DNA of 64,000 nt. It comes from Dyadobacter endophyticus (lineage in GTDB: Bacteria; Bacteroidota; Bacteroidia; Cytophagales; Spirosomataceae). The position numbers and the translations under genes were made by a program. The notes under the pieces are model-generated. The model was given only the letters and a program-made list of their open reading frames with translations, was not told the DNA's origin and searched no databases. Below, piece by piece: positions 53,270-61,307 of the stretch (position 1 is the first letter of the stretch; every line of letters begins with the position of its first letter). The DNA is taken from positions 2,790,426 to 2,854,425 of the forward strand of contig NZ_BMIA01000001.1 in assembly GCF_014641595.1 (NCBI RefSeq), given 5' to 3'.

Positions 53270-53980
53270 TTAAAGCGAAATGTGGCTTTGCAGCTCTTCC
53301 ATACTCATTTCCTCCGCATTACCCTCCGAAACCACCAAGCCCCGGCTCATGAAATAGTAGTAGTCCGTGACCGGGCTGGCGAAGTCGATCTTTTGTTCTA
53401 CCAGCAATACCGAAATGCCTCTTTCCCGCGCCAAAGTCTTCAATATCTGCCCGATCTCCTGCGAAATGGAAGGCTGAATGCCTTCGGTCGGTTCATCCAG
53501 GAGCAGTAACGACGGCCTTCCCGTGAGCGCGCGGGCAATGGCCAGCTGTTGCTGCTGGCCACCGCTGAGGTTACCGCCCAGCCGGTTTCGGAAATCTTTC
53601 AAGATCGGGAATAAGGTGTAAATCTCTTCCTCGGGAATTTTAGCATTCCGGTCGGAAACCGCTTCAAGGCCGAGTTTGAGGTTTTCATAAACCGTCAGTT
53701 TGGGAATAATTTCCCTTCCCTGCGGCACATAGGCAATGCCCATTCTCGATTTTTTGAATGCGGGCAACTTCGTTACGGGCTCGCCATTGTATTCGATGGT
53801 CCCGTCTTTCGGCGGCACAATGCCCATGATGGTTTTCAGCAAAGTGGTCTTACCCACCCCATTGCGGCCCATTACCGTGGTCACGGTTCCCTTTTTCACT
53901 TCCAGCGACGTGCCCCAGAGGATCGTGCTTTGCCCATAGGCGGATGTCAGCGAACTAACTTTCAAGATCGGCGTCCCCAT
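53270..53980 (-). CDS. urtE: Urea ABC transporter ATP-binding protein UrtE
   Basis: The 236-aa protein has Walker A GRNGVGKTT, signature LSGGQQQQLAIA, Walker B LLLLDEPTEGIQP and the H-loop VLLVEQ, with the LivF-type ending. It starts 2 bp after urtD. Two ATPases (UrtD and UrtE) drive the importer. Its stop at 53270 is 84 bp before the kinase gene. Confidence 0.93.
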   Translation of the reverse strand: MGTPILKVSSLTSAYGQSTILWGTSLEVKKGTVTTVMGRNGVGKTTLLKTIMGIVPPKDGTIEYNGEPVTKLPAFKKSRMGIAYVPQGREIIPKLTVYENLKLGLEAVSDRNAKIPEEEIYTLFPILKDFRNRLGGNLSGGQQQQLAIARALTGRPSLLLLDEPTEGIQPSISQEIGQILKTLARERGISVLLVEQKIDFASPVTDYYYFMSRGLVVSEGNAEEMSMEELQSHISL

Positions 53981-53982
53981 TC

Positions 53983-54738
53983 TCAGAAATTTTCAAGTTG
54001 AACATTAGCCCGGCCCAGGTAACTGTCGATCACCCGCTGGTCATTACGTACGTCGTCGAAAGTGCCTTCCATGAGCAGCTTCCCGCGCACGAGCACGGTT
54101 ACCAGGTCCTGCGCGATCTGCTCCACAAATTTCATGTCGTGCTCGATCACGATAATCGCGTGCTGGCGGGCAAGTTGCAGGAGCAGTTCACCGGTTTTCT
54201 CCGTTTCCTCATCCGACATCCCGGCCGCCGGCTCGTCGATCAGCATCAGTTTCGGGTCCTGTAACACGACAATGGCGATTTCCAGCCACTGTTTCTGTCC
54301 ATGCGAGAGCTCTCCCGCAATTTTTCCCAGGCATTTCTGCAAACCGACTTTTAATGCTACCTCGTGAATACGGTCGTGTATCTCCTTGCTGGGTTTGAAA
54401 AAAAGCGAAGCGAAAATGCCCTTATTCATCTTGAAAGCGAGCAGCATATTGTCATAGACCGTCAGACTGGGAAAGACAGAAGGTTTCTGAAATTTCCGCC
54501 CAATGCCCATGTCGGCGATATGCACTTCACTTTTGCCCAATACCGAATGGCCGTCGAAACTGACTTCGCCTGCATCCGCTTTGGTTTTGCCGCACAGAAT
54601 ATCCAGGAATGTCGATTTACCTGCGCCATTCGGACCAATAATGACGCGAAGTTCGCGATCCAGCAAATTGAAATGGCTCAAATTCAGCGCATGGACGCCC
54701 CCGAAGGAGACGGATAGGTTTTTCACTGTCAATAGCAT
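53983..54738 (-). CDS. urtD: Urea ABC transporter ATP-binding protein UrtD
   Basis: The 251-aa protein has Walker A GPNGAGKST, signature LSHGQKQWLEIA, Walker B LMLIDEPAAGMSDEE (the UrtD-type ending with AAGMSDEET) and IEHDMKFVEQIA. This LivG-like subunit pairs with UrtE. It starts 50 bp after urtC and ends 2 bp before urtE. Confidence 0.94.
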   Translation of the reverse strand: MLLTVKNLSVSFGGVHALNLSHFNLLDRELRVIIGPNGAGKSTFLDILCGKTKADAGEVSFDGHSVLGKSEVHIADMGIGRKFQKPSVFPSLTVYDNMLLAFKMNKGIFASLFFKPSKEIHDRIHEVALKVGLQKCLGKIAGELSHGQKQWLEIAIVVLQDPKLMLIDEPAAGMSDEETEKTGELLLQLARQHAIIVIEHDMKFVEQIAQDLVTVLVRGKLLMEGTFDDVRNDQRVIDSYLGRANVQLENF

Positions 54739-54788
54739 GATAATGGCAGTTTTGTGATTTGAAATAACAGATAACCAGCCATGCAGCG

Positions 54789-55895
54789 TTACGGCTGCAT
54801 TACTTCCCGGCCTGTGGGTTCGGCCGCCGGTTTACGCATTCTTCCCAGTTTGGCCACCACCGTTTCCAGCATACCCAATAGTCCCTTATCAAAATACAAA
54901 ACCGTGATAATGAACAGGAAGCCGAGTATAAACAGCCAGGAATCTGGAAAAAGACTGGTGCAAATGCTGTACAGGAAATTGACGATCAGTGAACCTAAGA
55001 TAGCCCCCTTTAATTTCCCCCTGCCGCCTATCGCCACCCACATCACCATTTCAACCGACGCCCGTACGTCCATTCTTCCGGGCGTAATAATGCCCGTCTG
55101 AGGTGCATAAAGCATGCCGGCAACGGCGGCGAGCAATGCGGCTACGATGAATATGGCCAGTTTATAATGCATGACGCGATAGGCGGTGTAACTCGTCCTC
55201 GACTCGCTGTCACGGATGGCTTGGAGTACTTTGCCAAACTTGGAGTCGACGAGCTTCGTGCTCAGCCAGAATGCGATACCCAGCGTGAGCAGCGAAAGCA
55301 GATAGAGTCCCAGCTTCACACCCGGTGTTGACAGACTGAGCCCAAGCAGCGTTTTGAAGTCGGTCAGGCCGTTGGTACCACCGAGCATAGTTTCGTTCCG
55401 CAGGAAAATAAGCCACATTGCTAACGCCAGTGCCTGGGTGATAATGGCCATATAAACGCCCCGGATACGGCTTCGGAAAATAAAATACCCGAAAACCAGT
55501 GCAAATGCAGCCGGAATGAGCAGCCCCAGCACCACTGCCAGGCCAAACGACTGGAAGGGCACCCAGAAAAACGGTAACGATTCAACCTGGTTCCAGGCCA
55601 TAAAGTCGGGCATTGGAATGCCGTTGATTCCCAAGGCTGTTGCGCCCCTAAGTACTATGTGCATGGCTACGCTGTACCCGCCCAGACAGAAGAAAAAGGC
55701 CTGGCACATGGAAAGAATGCCCGTATAGCCCCAGATGAGGTCAACGCCCAGCGCGACGATCGCAAAACAGAAGTAGCGTCCCCAGAGCGAGATCGTGTTA
55801 CCGGATACAAAACCCAGCACATTTCCCAGCGGCAAAATAATCAGGAACAATGCAATGCAGCATGCATACCACCCGAAATCCTTTTTATTTCCCAT
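54789..55895 (-). CDS. urtC: Urea ABC transporter permease UrtC
   Basis: The 368-aa protein has about ten helices and the UrtC pattern GYTGILSMCQAFFFCLGGYSVAMH, and WVAIGGRGKLKGAILGSLIVNFLYS. It forms the membrane channel with UrtB. It lies 51 bp after urtB. The C-terminal tail (KPAAEPTGREVMQP) is cytoplasmic. Confidence 0.94.
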   Translation of the reverse strand: MGNKKDFGWYACCIALFLIILPLGNVLGFVSGNTISLWGRYFCFAIVALGVDLIWGYTGILSMCQAFFFCLGGYSVAMHIVLRGATALGINGIPMPDFMAWNQVESLPFFWVPFQSFGLAVVLGLLIPAAFALVFGYFIFRSRIRGVYMAIITQALALAMWLIFLRNETMLGGTNGLTDFKTLLGLSLSTPGVKLGLYLLSLLTLGIAFWLSTKLVDSKFGKVLQAIRDSESRTSYTAYRVMHYKLAIFIVAALLAAVAGMLYAPQTGIITPGRMDVRASVEMVMWVAIGGRGKLKGAILGSLIVNFLYSICTSLFPDSWLFILGFLFIITVLYFDKGLLGMLETVVAKLGRMRKPAAEPTGREVMQP

Positions 55896-55946
55896 AATCG
55901 ATTGAGATAAGATTGGTTTCCCTTCAAAATTGACAATACCTTTCCG

Positions 55947-57584
55947 TCAATCCTCGGCGATCCGCCCCTTGTCGGGGAAGAGCCCCCGAGGTTTGAATTG
56001 CAGGAAGATCACGATCAGTGCCAGAATGAGCACTTTTCCATAAACAGCTTCATAGAACGATTCCAGGACCTTGGTCAGGAAGCCGATGCCCAGTCCGGAA
56101 ACAATGGCCCCGGCAATCTTCCCTACGCCGCCTGTCACCACCACCAGGAAGGAATCGACAATGTAGGTTTGGCCCATATCGGGCACCACATTACCAATCA
56201 GCGTCATGGCACATCCGGCAAGCCCCGCCAGTCCCGAACCCAAAAAGAATGTGATCGCATCCACACGGCGCGTCTCTACGCCCAGGCATGCGCTCATCGT
56301 GCGGTTCTGGGTGACCGCGCGAATGCGGATTCCCAGGCGGCTGCGGTAGAGCATCAGGTAGGTGAGCGAGACTACGACGATCGTTAATCCAATGATAAAC
56401 AACCTGTTAAACGGCAATACCAAATGCGGCATCAGCTGCCAGCCACCAGCCAGGAATGCGGGAGCTTTCACTGCTGTCAGATCTCCGAAAATACTCCTCG
56501 CGGTTTGCACCATAATCAGACTGACGCCCCAGGTTGCCAGCAGGCTTTCCAGCGGTCTGGCGTACAAATGCCTGATCACCAACTTTTCCAGCACCAATCC
56601 AAACACCCCGGCCACCACAAACGAGGCCGGCAGCGATACCCAGAAATACAAATCGGATTTCACGCCCAGCGTTTCTATCAAAAGCGATTGCATGCAATAG
56701 GTCGTGTAAGCGCCTATCATCAGGAATTCGCCATGAGCCATGTTGATGATCCCTGCCAGCCCGTACACAATCGCCAGGCCAAGCGCGATGAGGATCAGAA
56801 TACTACCCAGGCTAATGCCGCTGAACAGATTTTGTGCCTTCTCGATACGCCCTTGCAGGCTTTCAAGCGACTTTACCTTTTCGGCAGCATATGCCCGCGC
56901 CGACACCACATTGCCTTTTTCCGCATAATTTTTCAGGATCAGCCCCACATTTTCACCCCAGTTCTGGTCAAGGCTGTCGATGTATGCCTTTGCCTGATGT
57001 TCGGAAGCGGTTTCATTCAGTTTCAACTGAAAAAGCACCTCCCTGCCTGCCGTCAGCGCGCCGGGATCGGTTTCTTGCTTCAATGCTTTTTCAAGAAGCG
57101 CGATTTTCCCGGTATCCTTCGCGTCCACGAGCTGACCGTACGCCATGATCCGCTTTTGGGGATCATGGCTGGTCAAATTCAGATAGGGCAAAACAACGTT
57201 GAGTATAAGCCTTTCAGATCTGCTGATCTCCACTTTTTGCAGTTGCTCGGCCGGCAGCTTTGTGGCTGCCGGCTTGTTTTGCGGATAGAGGTAAAAGACT
57301 GTAAAAACCTCTTTTCCGCCGGAAGTTTCGCCCTCGCCCGTCGTGACTGGCTTGCCATCCAGCGTATAAAGCTTCTTGTCATTGATTGCCGCGAGCAGCG
57401 GGAAGGTCGCGGGGTCTTTCTGCGCCGCCAGATACCGCAGCGCCTGGCTCCGGGCCGTGTCGTTGGGCGGGTTCAGGACGGCGGCAACCCGAATCGAAAT
57501 GCTGTCTGCCTGCTGTGCAATCGCCCCGCGGCCCATTCCTATGGACAAAAGGATCACCAGCCACACCTTTTGAATGCAGTTCAT
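55947..57584 (-). CDS. urtB: Urea ABC transporter permease UrtB
   Basis: The 545-aa protein has a signal peptide (cut near GAIAQQ), an N-terminal periplasmic domain of about 240 residues that is a known UrtB feature, and eight C-terminal helices with GLAGIINMAHGEFLMIGAYTTY, FGLVLEKLVIRHLYARPLESLLATWGVSL and GVGKIAGAIVSGLGIG. This matches the family's long form. It follows urtA by 48 bp. Confidence 0.94.
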   Translation of the reverse strand: MNCIQKVWLVILLSIGMGRGAIAQQADSISIRVAAVLNPPNDTARSQALRYLAAQKDPATFPLLAAINDKKLYTLDGKPVTTGEGETSGGKEVFTVFYLYPQNKPAATKLPAEQLQKVEISRSERLILNVVLPYLNLTSHDPQKRIMAYGQLVDAKDTGKIALLEKALKQETDPGALTAGREVLFQLKLNETASEHQAKAYIDSLDQNWGENVGLILKNYAEKGNVVSARAYAAEKVKSLESLQGRIEKAQNLFSGISLGSILILIALGLAIVYGLAGIINMAHGEFLMIGAYTTYCMQSLLIETLGVKSDLYFWVSLPASFVVAGVFGLVLEKLVIRHLYARPLESLLATWGVSLIMVQTARSIFGDLTAVKAPAFLAGGWQLMPHLVLPFNRLFIIGLTIVVVSLTYLMLYRSRLGIRIRAVTQNRTMSACLGVETRRVDAITFFLGSGLAGLAGCAMTLIGNVVPDMGQTYIVDSFLVVVTGGVGKIAGAIVSGLGIGFLTKVLESFYEAVYGKVLILALIVIFLQFKPRGLFPDKGRIAED

Positions 57585-57632
57585 AACCAGGGAAGTTAAA
57601 TGCGGTCGCGATGACCGCGTTGGGACAGATGC

Positions 57633-58937
57633 CTACTTACTTGCGACTGTATACGTTCCGCCGTGCGCCACGTGATCGCAGTCTTTATCGGGGGAAGTCA
57701 GTTTCGACCATGGTTCAGGATTAACCAGGCCTGTCGATTGCCAGATGATATCGAATTGTCCGTCGGGCTTGATCTCGCCGATCATTACCGGCTTGGCCAG
57801 GTGGTGATTTTTGGTATCCATTTTCACCAGACCATCAGGAGATTCGAATTCGAGGCCGTACAATGCAGGGCGCACTTTGGATACCTCGAACGAGCCCGCT
57901 TTTTCGGCTGCCTTCGCCCACAGGTATACGCCCGTATAAGCCCAGCAGATCGGATCGTCGGTTACCCTTTTGTCGCCGCCGGGGAGGTTATTTTTCTTGC
58001 AGAATGCGCGGAAATCTTCGACAAATTTCTTGTTTTCAGCCGATTCTTTGGACTGGAAGTAATTCCATGCCGCCAGGTGGCCCACCAAAAATTCGGTATC
58101 CGTTGCACGCAGCTCGTCTTCCGCTACCGAGAACGCCATAATCGGGCAGGTAGCAGCGGAAAGCCCCTGATTTGCAAACTCTTTGTAGAACGGCACATTC
58201 GAATCACCGTTGATGGTCGAAAGCACACAGGCCTTACCACCAGCCGCGAATTGCTTCACTTTGGAAACGATCGTCTGGTAATCCTGATGGTGAAACGGCG
58301 TGTATTCTTCCACGATATTCTCTTTGGGAACGCCTTTCGAAAGCAAAAACGCTTTCAGTATCTTGTTGGCCGTCCTTGGAAAAACATAATCGGTCCCCAG
58401 CAGGTAAAACTTCTTGTAAGCTCCTCCCTCTTCACTCATCATGTATTCGGCGGCGGGGATCAACTGCTGGTTGGGTGTTGCACCCGTATAGATCACACTC
58501 GTTGAGCACTCCTCGCCTTCGTACTGCACAGGATAAAACAGCAAGCCATTGTTTTCCTCAAAAACCGGCAGTACCGATTTGCGGGAAACGGATGTCCAGC
58601 AACCAAAAACCGCAGCCACCTTTTTATCCAGCAATAATTCCTTCGATTTTTCCGCAAAAAGGTCCCAATCCGATGCCGGGTCGACGATCACCGGTTCGAT
58701 CTGCTTGCCGAGCACACCGCCTTTCGCATTGATTTCGTCGATGGCCATTTGCACGACATCTTTTAGCGAAACTTCGGAAATCGCCATCGTTCCGCTCAGC
58801 GAATGCAGGATGCCAACTTTCACGGTTTCTTTTTTGCCCCCTTCGTTTCCTCCCGAACCCGAGCCGCCGCAAGCCGCCAGTGCGAGCACCAGCACAACCA
58901 TCCATACTACCTGGTAAGACATTTTAAATGTTTTCAT
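57633..58937 (-). CDS. urtA: Urea-binding lipoprotein UrtA
   Basis: The 434-aa protein is a substrate-binding protein of the urea type: VKVGILHSLSGTMAISEVSLKDVVQMAIDEIN, DPASDWDLFAEK, FGCWTSVSRKSVLPVFEEN, GLLFYPVQYEGEE and HHQDYQTIVSKVKQF. It has a lipobox (LALAAC, Cys23) and a Gly/Ser-rich linker, so it is tethered to a membrane facing the periplasm, unlike the free UrtA of many proteobacteria. It follows the porin by 72 bp. Confidence 0.95.
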   Translation of the reverse strand: MKTFKMSYQVVWMVVLVLALAACGGSGSGGNEGGKKETVKVGILHSLSGTMAISEVSLKDVVQMAIDEINAKGGVLGKQIEPVIVDPASDWDLFAEKSKELLLDKKVAAVFGCWTSVSRKSVLPVFEENNGLLFYPVQYEGEECSTSVIYTGATPNQQLIPAAEYMMSEEGGAYKKFYLLGTDYVFPRTANKILKAFLLSKGVPKENIVEEYTPFHHQDYQTIVSKVKQFAAGGKACVLSTINGDSNVPFYKEFANQGLSAATCPIMAFSVAEDELRATDTEFLVGHLAAWNYFQSKESAENKKFVEDFRAFCKKNNLPGGDKRVTDDPICWAYTGVYLWAKAAEKAGSFEVSKVRPALYGLEFESPDGLVKMDTKNHHLAKPVMIGEIKPDGQFDIIWQSTGLVNPEPWSKLTSPDKDCDHVAHGGTYTVASK

Positions 58938-59008
58938 CGGTAAATTTTAATAGTGATATGAGTGAAAATTAAGATCAACAGAAACCTTCCGGACTGTGCC
59001 GGAGTGGA

Positions 59009-60295
59009 TCAAAATAGGAAAAACTGCACTTGCAACCAAACCTGGCCGTACGTCTTCGAGCTATATCCGCCGCCCGCGTCGGCCACATTATGCTTGCGCG
59101 CTACATAGGAGAGACGAAGATTCGTGGCGCTTCCATTAAAAAAGTAGTTCAACCCGCCGCCGTAAACGCTGCTCGATTTGGCCTTGTCAAAATTATCGAT
59201 CAGTTCCGAGCCCACCTGTTCTTTGCTGGCGGATATATGCTGGTTTTCGTAACGCAGCCAGGGCTGAATACGCGATTTCTTGAAATAGTAACCCAGTTCG
59301 AGGAACTGCACCGTTTGTTTGGGAATCTGACGTGCAAAGGAATATTTCGAATTGACATTCGTGCCGCCCGTCATGTATTGAAATGCAGCATTCAGGGTTA
59401 CCGAACCGGCGTCACCGGCTTTTTTATCAATGAAAAGGTCCGTACCGACATTGTAATAGGAACCCTGTGTATCGAAACCCGCACCCCAGGCGATGGTATT
59501 GCCCGCGCCGAGTTTGGTACCGGCATAGTAATAATCTTTTTCGGGATCGAGGAAATTGTAAGCAACGCGACCCACTATACGTAACGGCGCCTGACCATCG
59601 AGGTTCCTTCCCGTGAATAAACCCAACCGGTATTCCAATTTGTCTTTCAACAAAAACCCGCGCGCATTCACACCCAGGTCGCGACCGAAGTTACCTTGCA
59701 ACGGGCTGTTGGCAAACAGGTTGTAAGGATATTGAAAATAGGTGAAATCGTTGGCCATTAGCCCGGCAGCGCCCTGTAAGCCATTCCGGTTGCTGGAAAC
59801 GAGCTGCATCCCTGCAATGAGCTGAAATGCATTGGAAAAGGCATATTCATATTGGCAATCGAGCAGGATCGGCGCCACTTTTACATTTTTGGTGCTATCT
59901 CCCAGCTGGATACCTATGGGCGACGGAAGGTCTGTCTCCATAAAAAAGCTACCCTTCCGGGAAAGCTGCCCGCCAACCAGCACGCGAGCCCTGTACAGCG
60001 AAAACCCTTTGTTCCAGTCACTTGCCTTGCTGGTAACATTACCACCGAACCCCGATTGCTCCGCGGAAGCGAACATGTGCACGATCGCACCTACGTGAAT
60101 GGACGGCTTGAAGTCGTCCTCTGCTTTTTCTGCCGCCAGCGCAGAATCCGTCGGCGCCAGGTAACCGGGAAGTTCACGCAGCACACGCACTTTCCGGGCT
60201 GCCTTTCGATCTCTCGCATCTTGACTGCCATCGGCCAGTGCGACGCCCTGGCAAAGCAGCAGCAGCAATCCTGCATGTAGGAAAAGTCTTTTCAT
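59009..60295 (-). CDS. Outer-membrane beta-barrel porin of the urea operon
   Basis: The 428-aa protein has a signal peptide (cut near VALADG) and a porin-type barrel of alternating beta-strands ending in VWLQVQFFLF, with the C-terminal Phe. It resembles phosphate-selective porins O/P (VGAIVHMFASAEQSGFGGN, FSLYRARVLVGGQLSRKGSFFMETDLP). Its place at the head of the urea operon suggests that it admits urea or related amides through the outer membrane. I start at ATG 60293-60295; upstream frame to 60361 lies across the promoter. urtA follows 72 bp later. Confidence 0.82.
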   Translation of the reverse strand: MKRLFLHAGLLLLLCQGVALADGSQDARDRKAARKVRVLRELPGYLAPTDSALAAEKAEDDFKPSIHVGAIVHMFASAEQSGFGGNVTSKASDWNKGFSLYRARVLVGGQLSRKGSFFMETDLPSPIGIQLGDSTKNVKVAPILLDCQYEYAFSNAFQLIAGMQLVSSNRNGLQGAAGLMANDFTYFQYPYNLFANSPLQGNFGRDLGVNARGFLLKDKLEYRLGLFTGRNLDGQAPLRIVGRVAYNFLDPEKDYYYAGTKLGAGNTIAWGAGFDTQGSYYNVGTDLFIDKKAGDAGSVTLNAAFQYMTGGTNVNSKYSFARQIPKQTVQFLELGYYFKKSRIQPWLRYENQHISASKEQVGSELIDNFDKAKSSSVYGGGLNYFFNGSATNLRLSYVARKHNVADAGGGYSSKTYGQVWLQVQFFLF

Positions 60296-60311
60296 GATGG
60301 TCGTTGATTTG

Positions 60312-60362
60312 TTTACGTAAGTAATACAGTTCAAAAATATAAACAAATTACGTACGTACAAA
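60312..60362 (-). promoter_or_regulatory. Porin-urt promoter with palindromic urea-regulon elements
   Basis: Leftward, TTTG (60359-60362), exactly 19 bp, and TATTTTTG (60332-60339) fit the Bacteroidota consensus perfectly. ATTACGTACGTA (60347-60358) fills the spacer and is identical to the element before ureA (50599-50610). On the other side TTTACGTAAGTAATAC (60312-60327) matches the reverse complement of the ureA copy at 15 of 16 positions. So the -7 box is bracketed here too. Confidence 0.75.
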
Positions 60363-60484
60363 TAATTACCCTGTTTTCATGAAAAGTTTATAATTATCCT
60401 TTAAATAAGATTATTAACCTCCATTTCAGCGCATTATAGATCACAACCAGATCCTATAATTAACTATTCACGGATACCACAATA

Positions 60485-60497
60485 TACCTAAGTAATT
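60485..60497. promoter_or_regulatory. Distal copy of the urea-regulon element
   Basis: TACCTAAGTAATT (60485-60497) is the exact reverse complement of AATTACTTAGGTA before ureA (50584-50596), 13 of 13 bases, about 190 bp upstream of the porin gene. It could be an upstream operator. The rest of the 282-bp gap to 60643 shows nothing I can assign. Confidence 0.55.
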
Positions 60498-60643
60498 TAC
60501 GACAGCGACTTTCCCACCATGTTTGCGGCTCCTCGGACAGTTACCTATTCCATGCCCTACAGAACTACATCTATTCATCAACTCTTATTCAGTGTTCTAT
60601 CGTCCACTTCACGCGCGCCGGGGAAAAGCTGTTCGCAAGCGAT

Positions 60644-61204
60644 TTAACGCAGATAAATGACCAGTTCCTGCCGTAAGAATGCGATCGTACGGGATATGTG
60701 GGCTTCGACAGTTTTAACGGAAATCCCCATTTTATCGGCTATTTTGCCGTATGTGAGTCCTTTGTGCCGGTTAAGGAGGTAGGCTTGCTGTGTCTTTTGA
60801 GGAAGCTTGGCCAGCGCAGCATCATGCATTAGTTGTAGTTCGGCTTCGTCCAGGCTTTCACAGAGGGTATTATCCGGGACATCACATCTTTCCATTTCCC
60901 GGATGAAAACCAACACTCCTCTTTTCTTTCTGGAAAGCACGCGCATCGCATAATTGCGCGCCATTACAATAAAATAGGCCTTAAAGTTGGCGATCTGGTA
61001 ACCTTGAAGCTGCGCCCTGGTTTCCCAGAGCATAACGAAAATATCCTGGACCCAATCCTTGATCAGCTCGGGGTCATCCGAATAGCGCATCAGGATTCGG
61101 GCCAGCGTCGAATAATATTTGTCAAACAGTATTTTGAATGCCTCTGTATCGTCCGCCGCGATCAGATCAACAAGCTGATCGTCGGAAAATGTTGATTTAT
61201 TCAT
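60644..61204 (-). CDS. RNA polymerase ECF sigma factor
   Basis: The 186-aa protein has region 2 (about residues 20-90; LIKDWVQDIFVMLWE) and region 4 (about 125-180; LPQKTQQAYLLNRHKGLTYGKIADKMGISVKTVEAHISRTI). It is of the Bacteroidota FecI-like type, without a partner FecR gene in view. Between its start and the amidohydrolase stop lie 103 AT-rich bp. Targets are unknown; it is not clearly linked to the urea genes, which read in the same direction downstream. Confidence 0.9.
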   Translation of the reverse strand: MNKSTFSDDQLVDLIAADDTEAFKILFDKYYSTLARILMRYSDDPELIKDWVQDIFVMLWETRAQLQGYQIANFKAYFIVMARNYAMRVLSRKKRGVLVFIREMERCDVPDNTLCESLDEAELQLMHDAALAKLPQKTQQAYLLNRHKGLTYGKIADKMGISVKTVEAHISRTIAFLRQELVIYLR

Positions 61205-61307
61205 ATTTTTTATCGTTGAAATAGCAATATTATCAAAATATTATTCCGTAAAAATCATATTGTTAAATATAATAAATTGTATTGCAATTACCCGACAGAA
61301 TAATGTA

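Noticed and set aside
56424-57599. A 391-codon rightward ORF antisense to urtB
   Set aside because: It is the complement of a well-supported permease gene, has no domain, and its His/Gln/Arg-rich make-up is typical of an antisense shadow in high-GC coding DNA.
57663-58505. A 280-codon rightward ORF antisense to urtA
   Set aside because: The opposite strand encodes the conserved urea-binding lipoprotein; the antisense frame has no start context or domain.
58988-59003. TCCGG/CCGGA stem between porin and urtA as a terminator
   Set aside because: The stem is only 5-6 bp and has no T-run on the leftward strand; porin and urtA are more likely co-transcribed.
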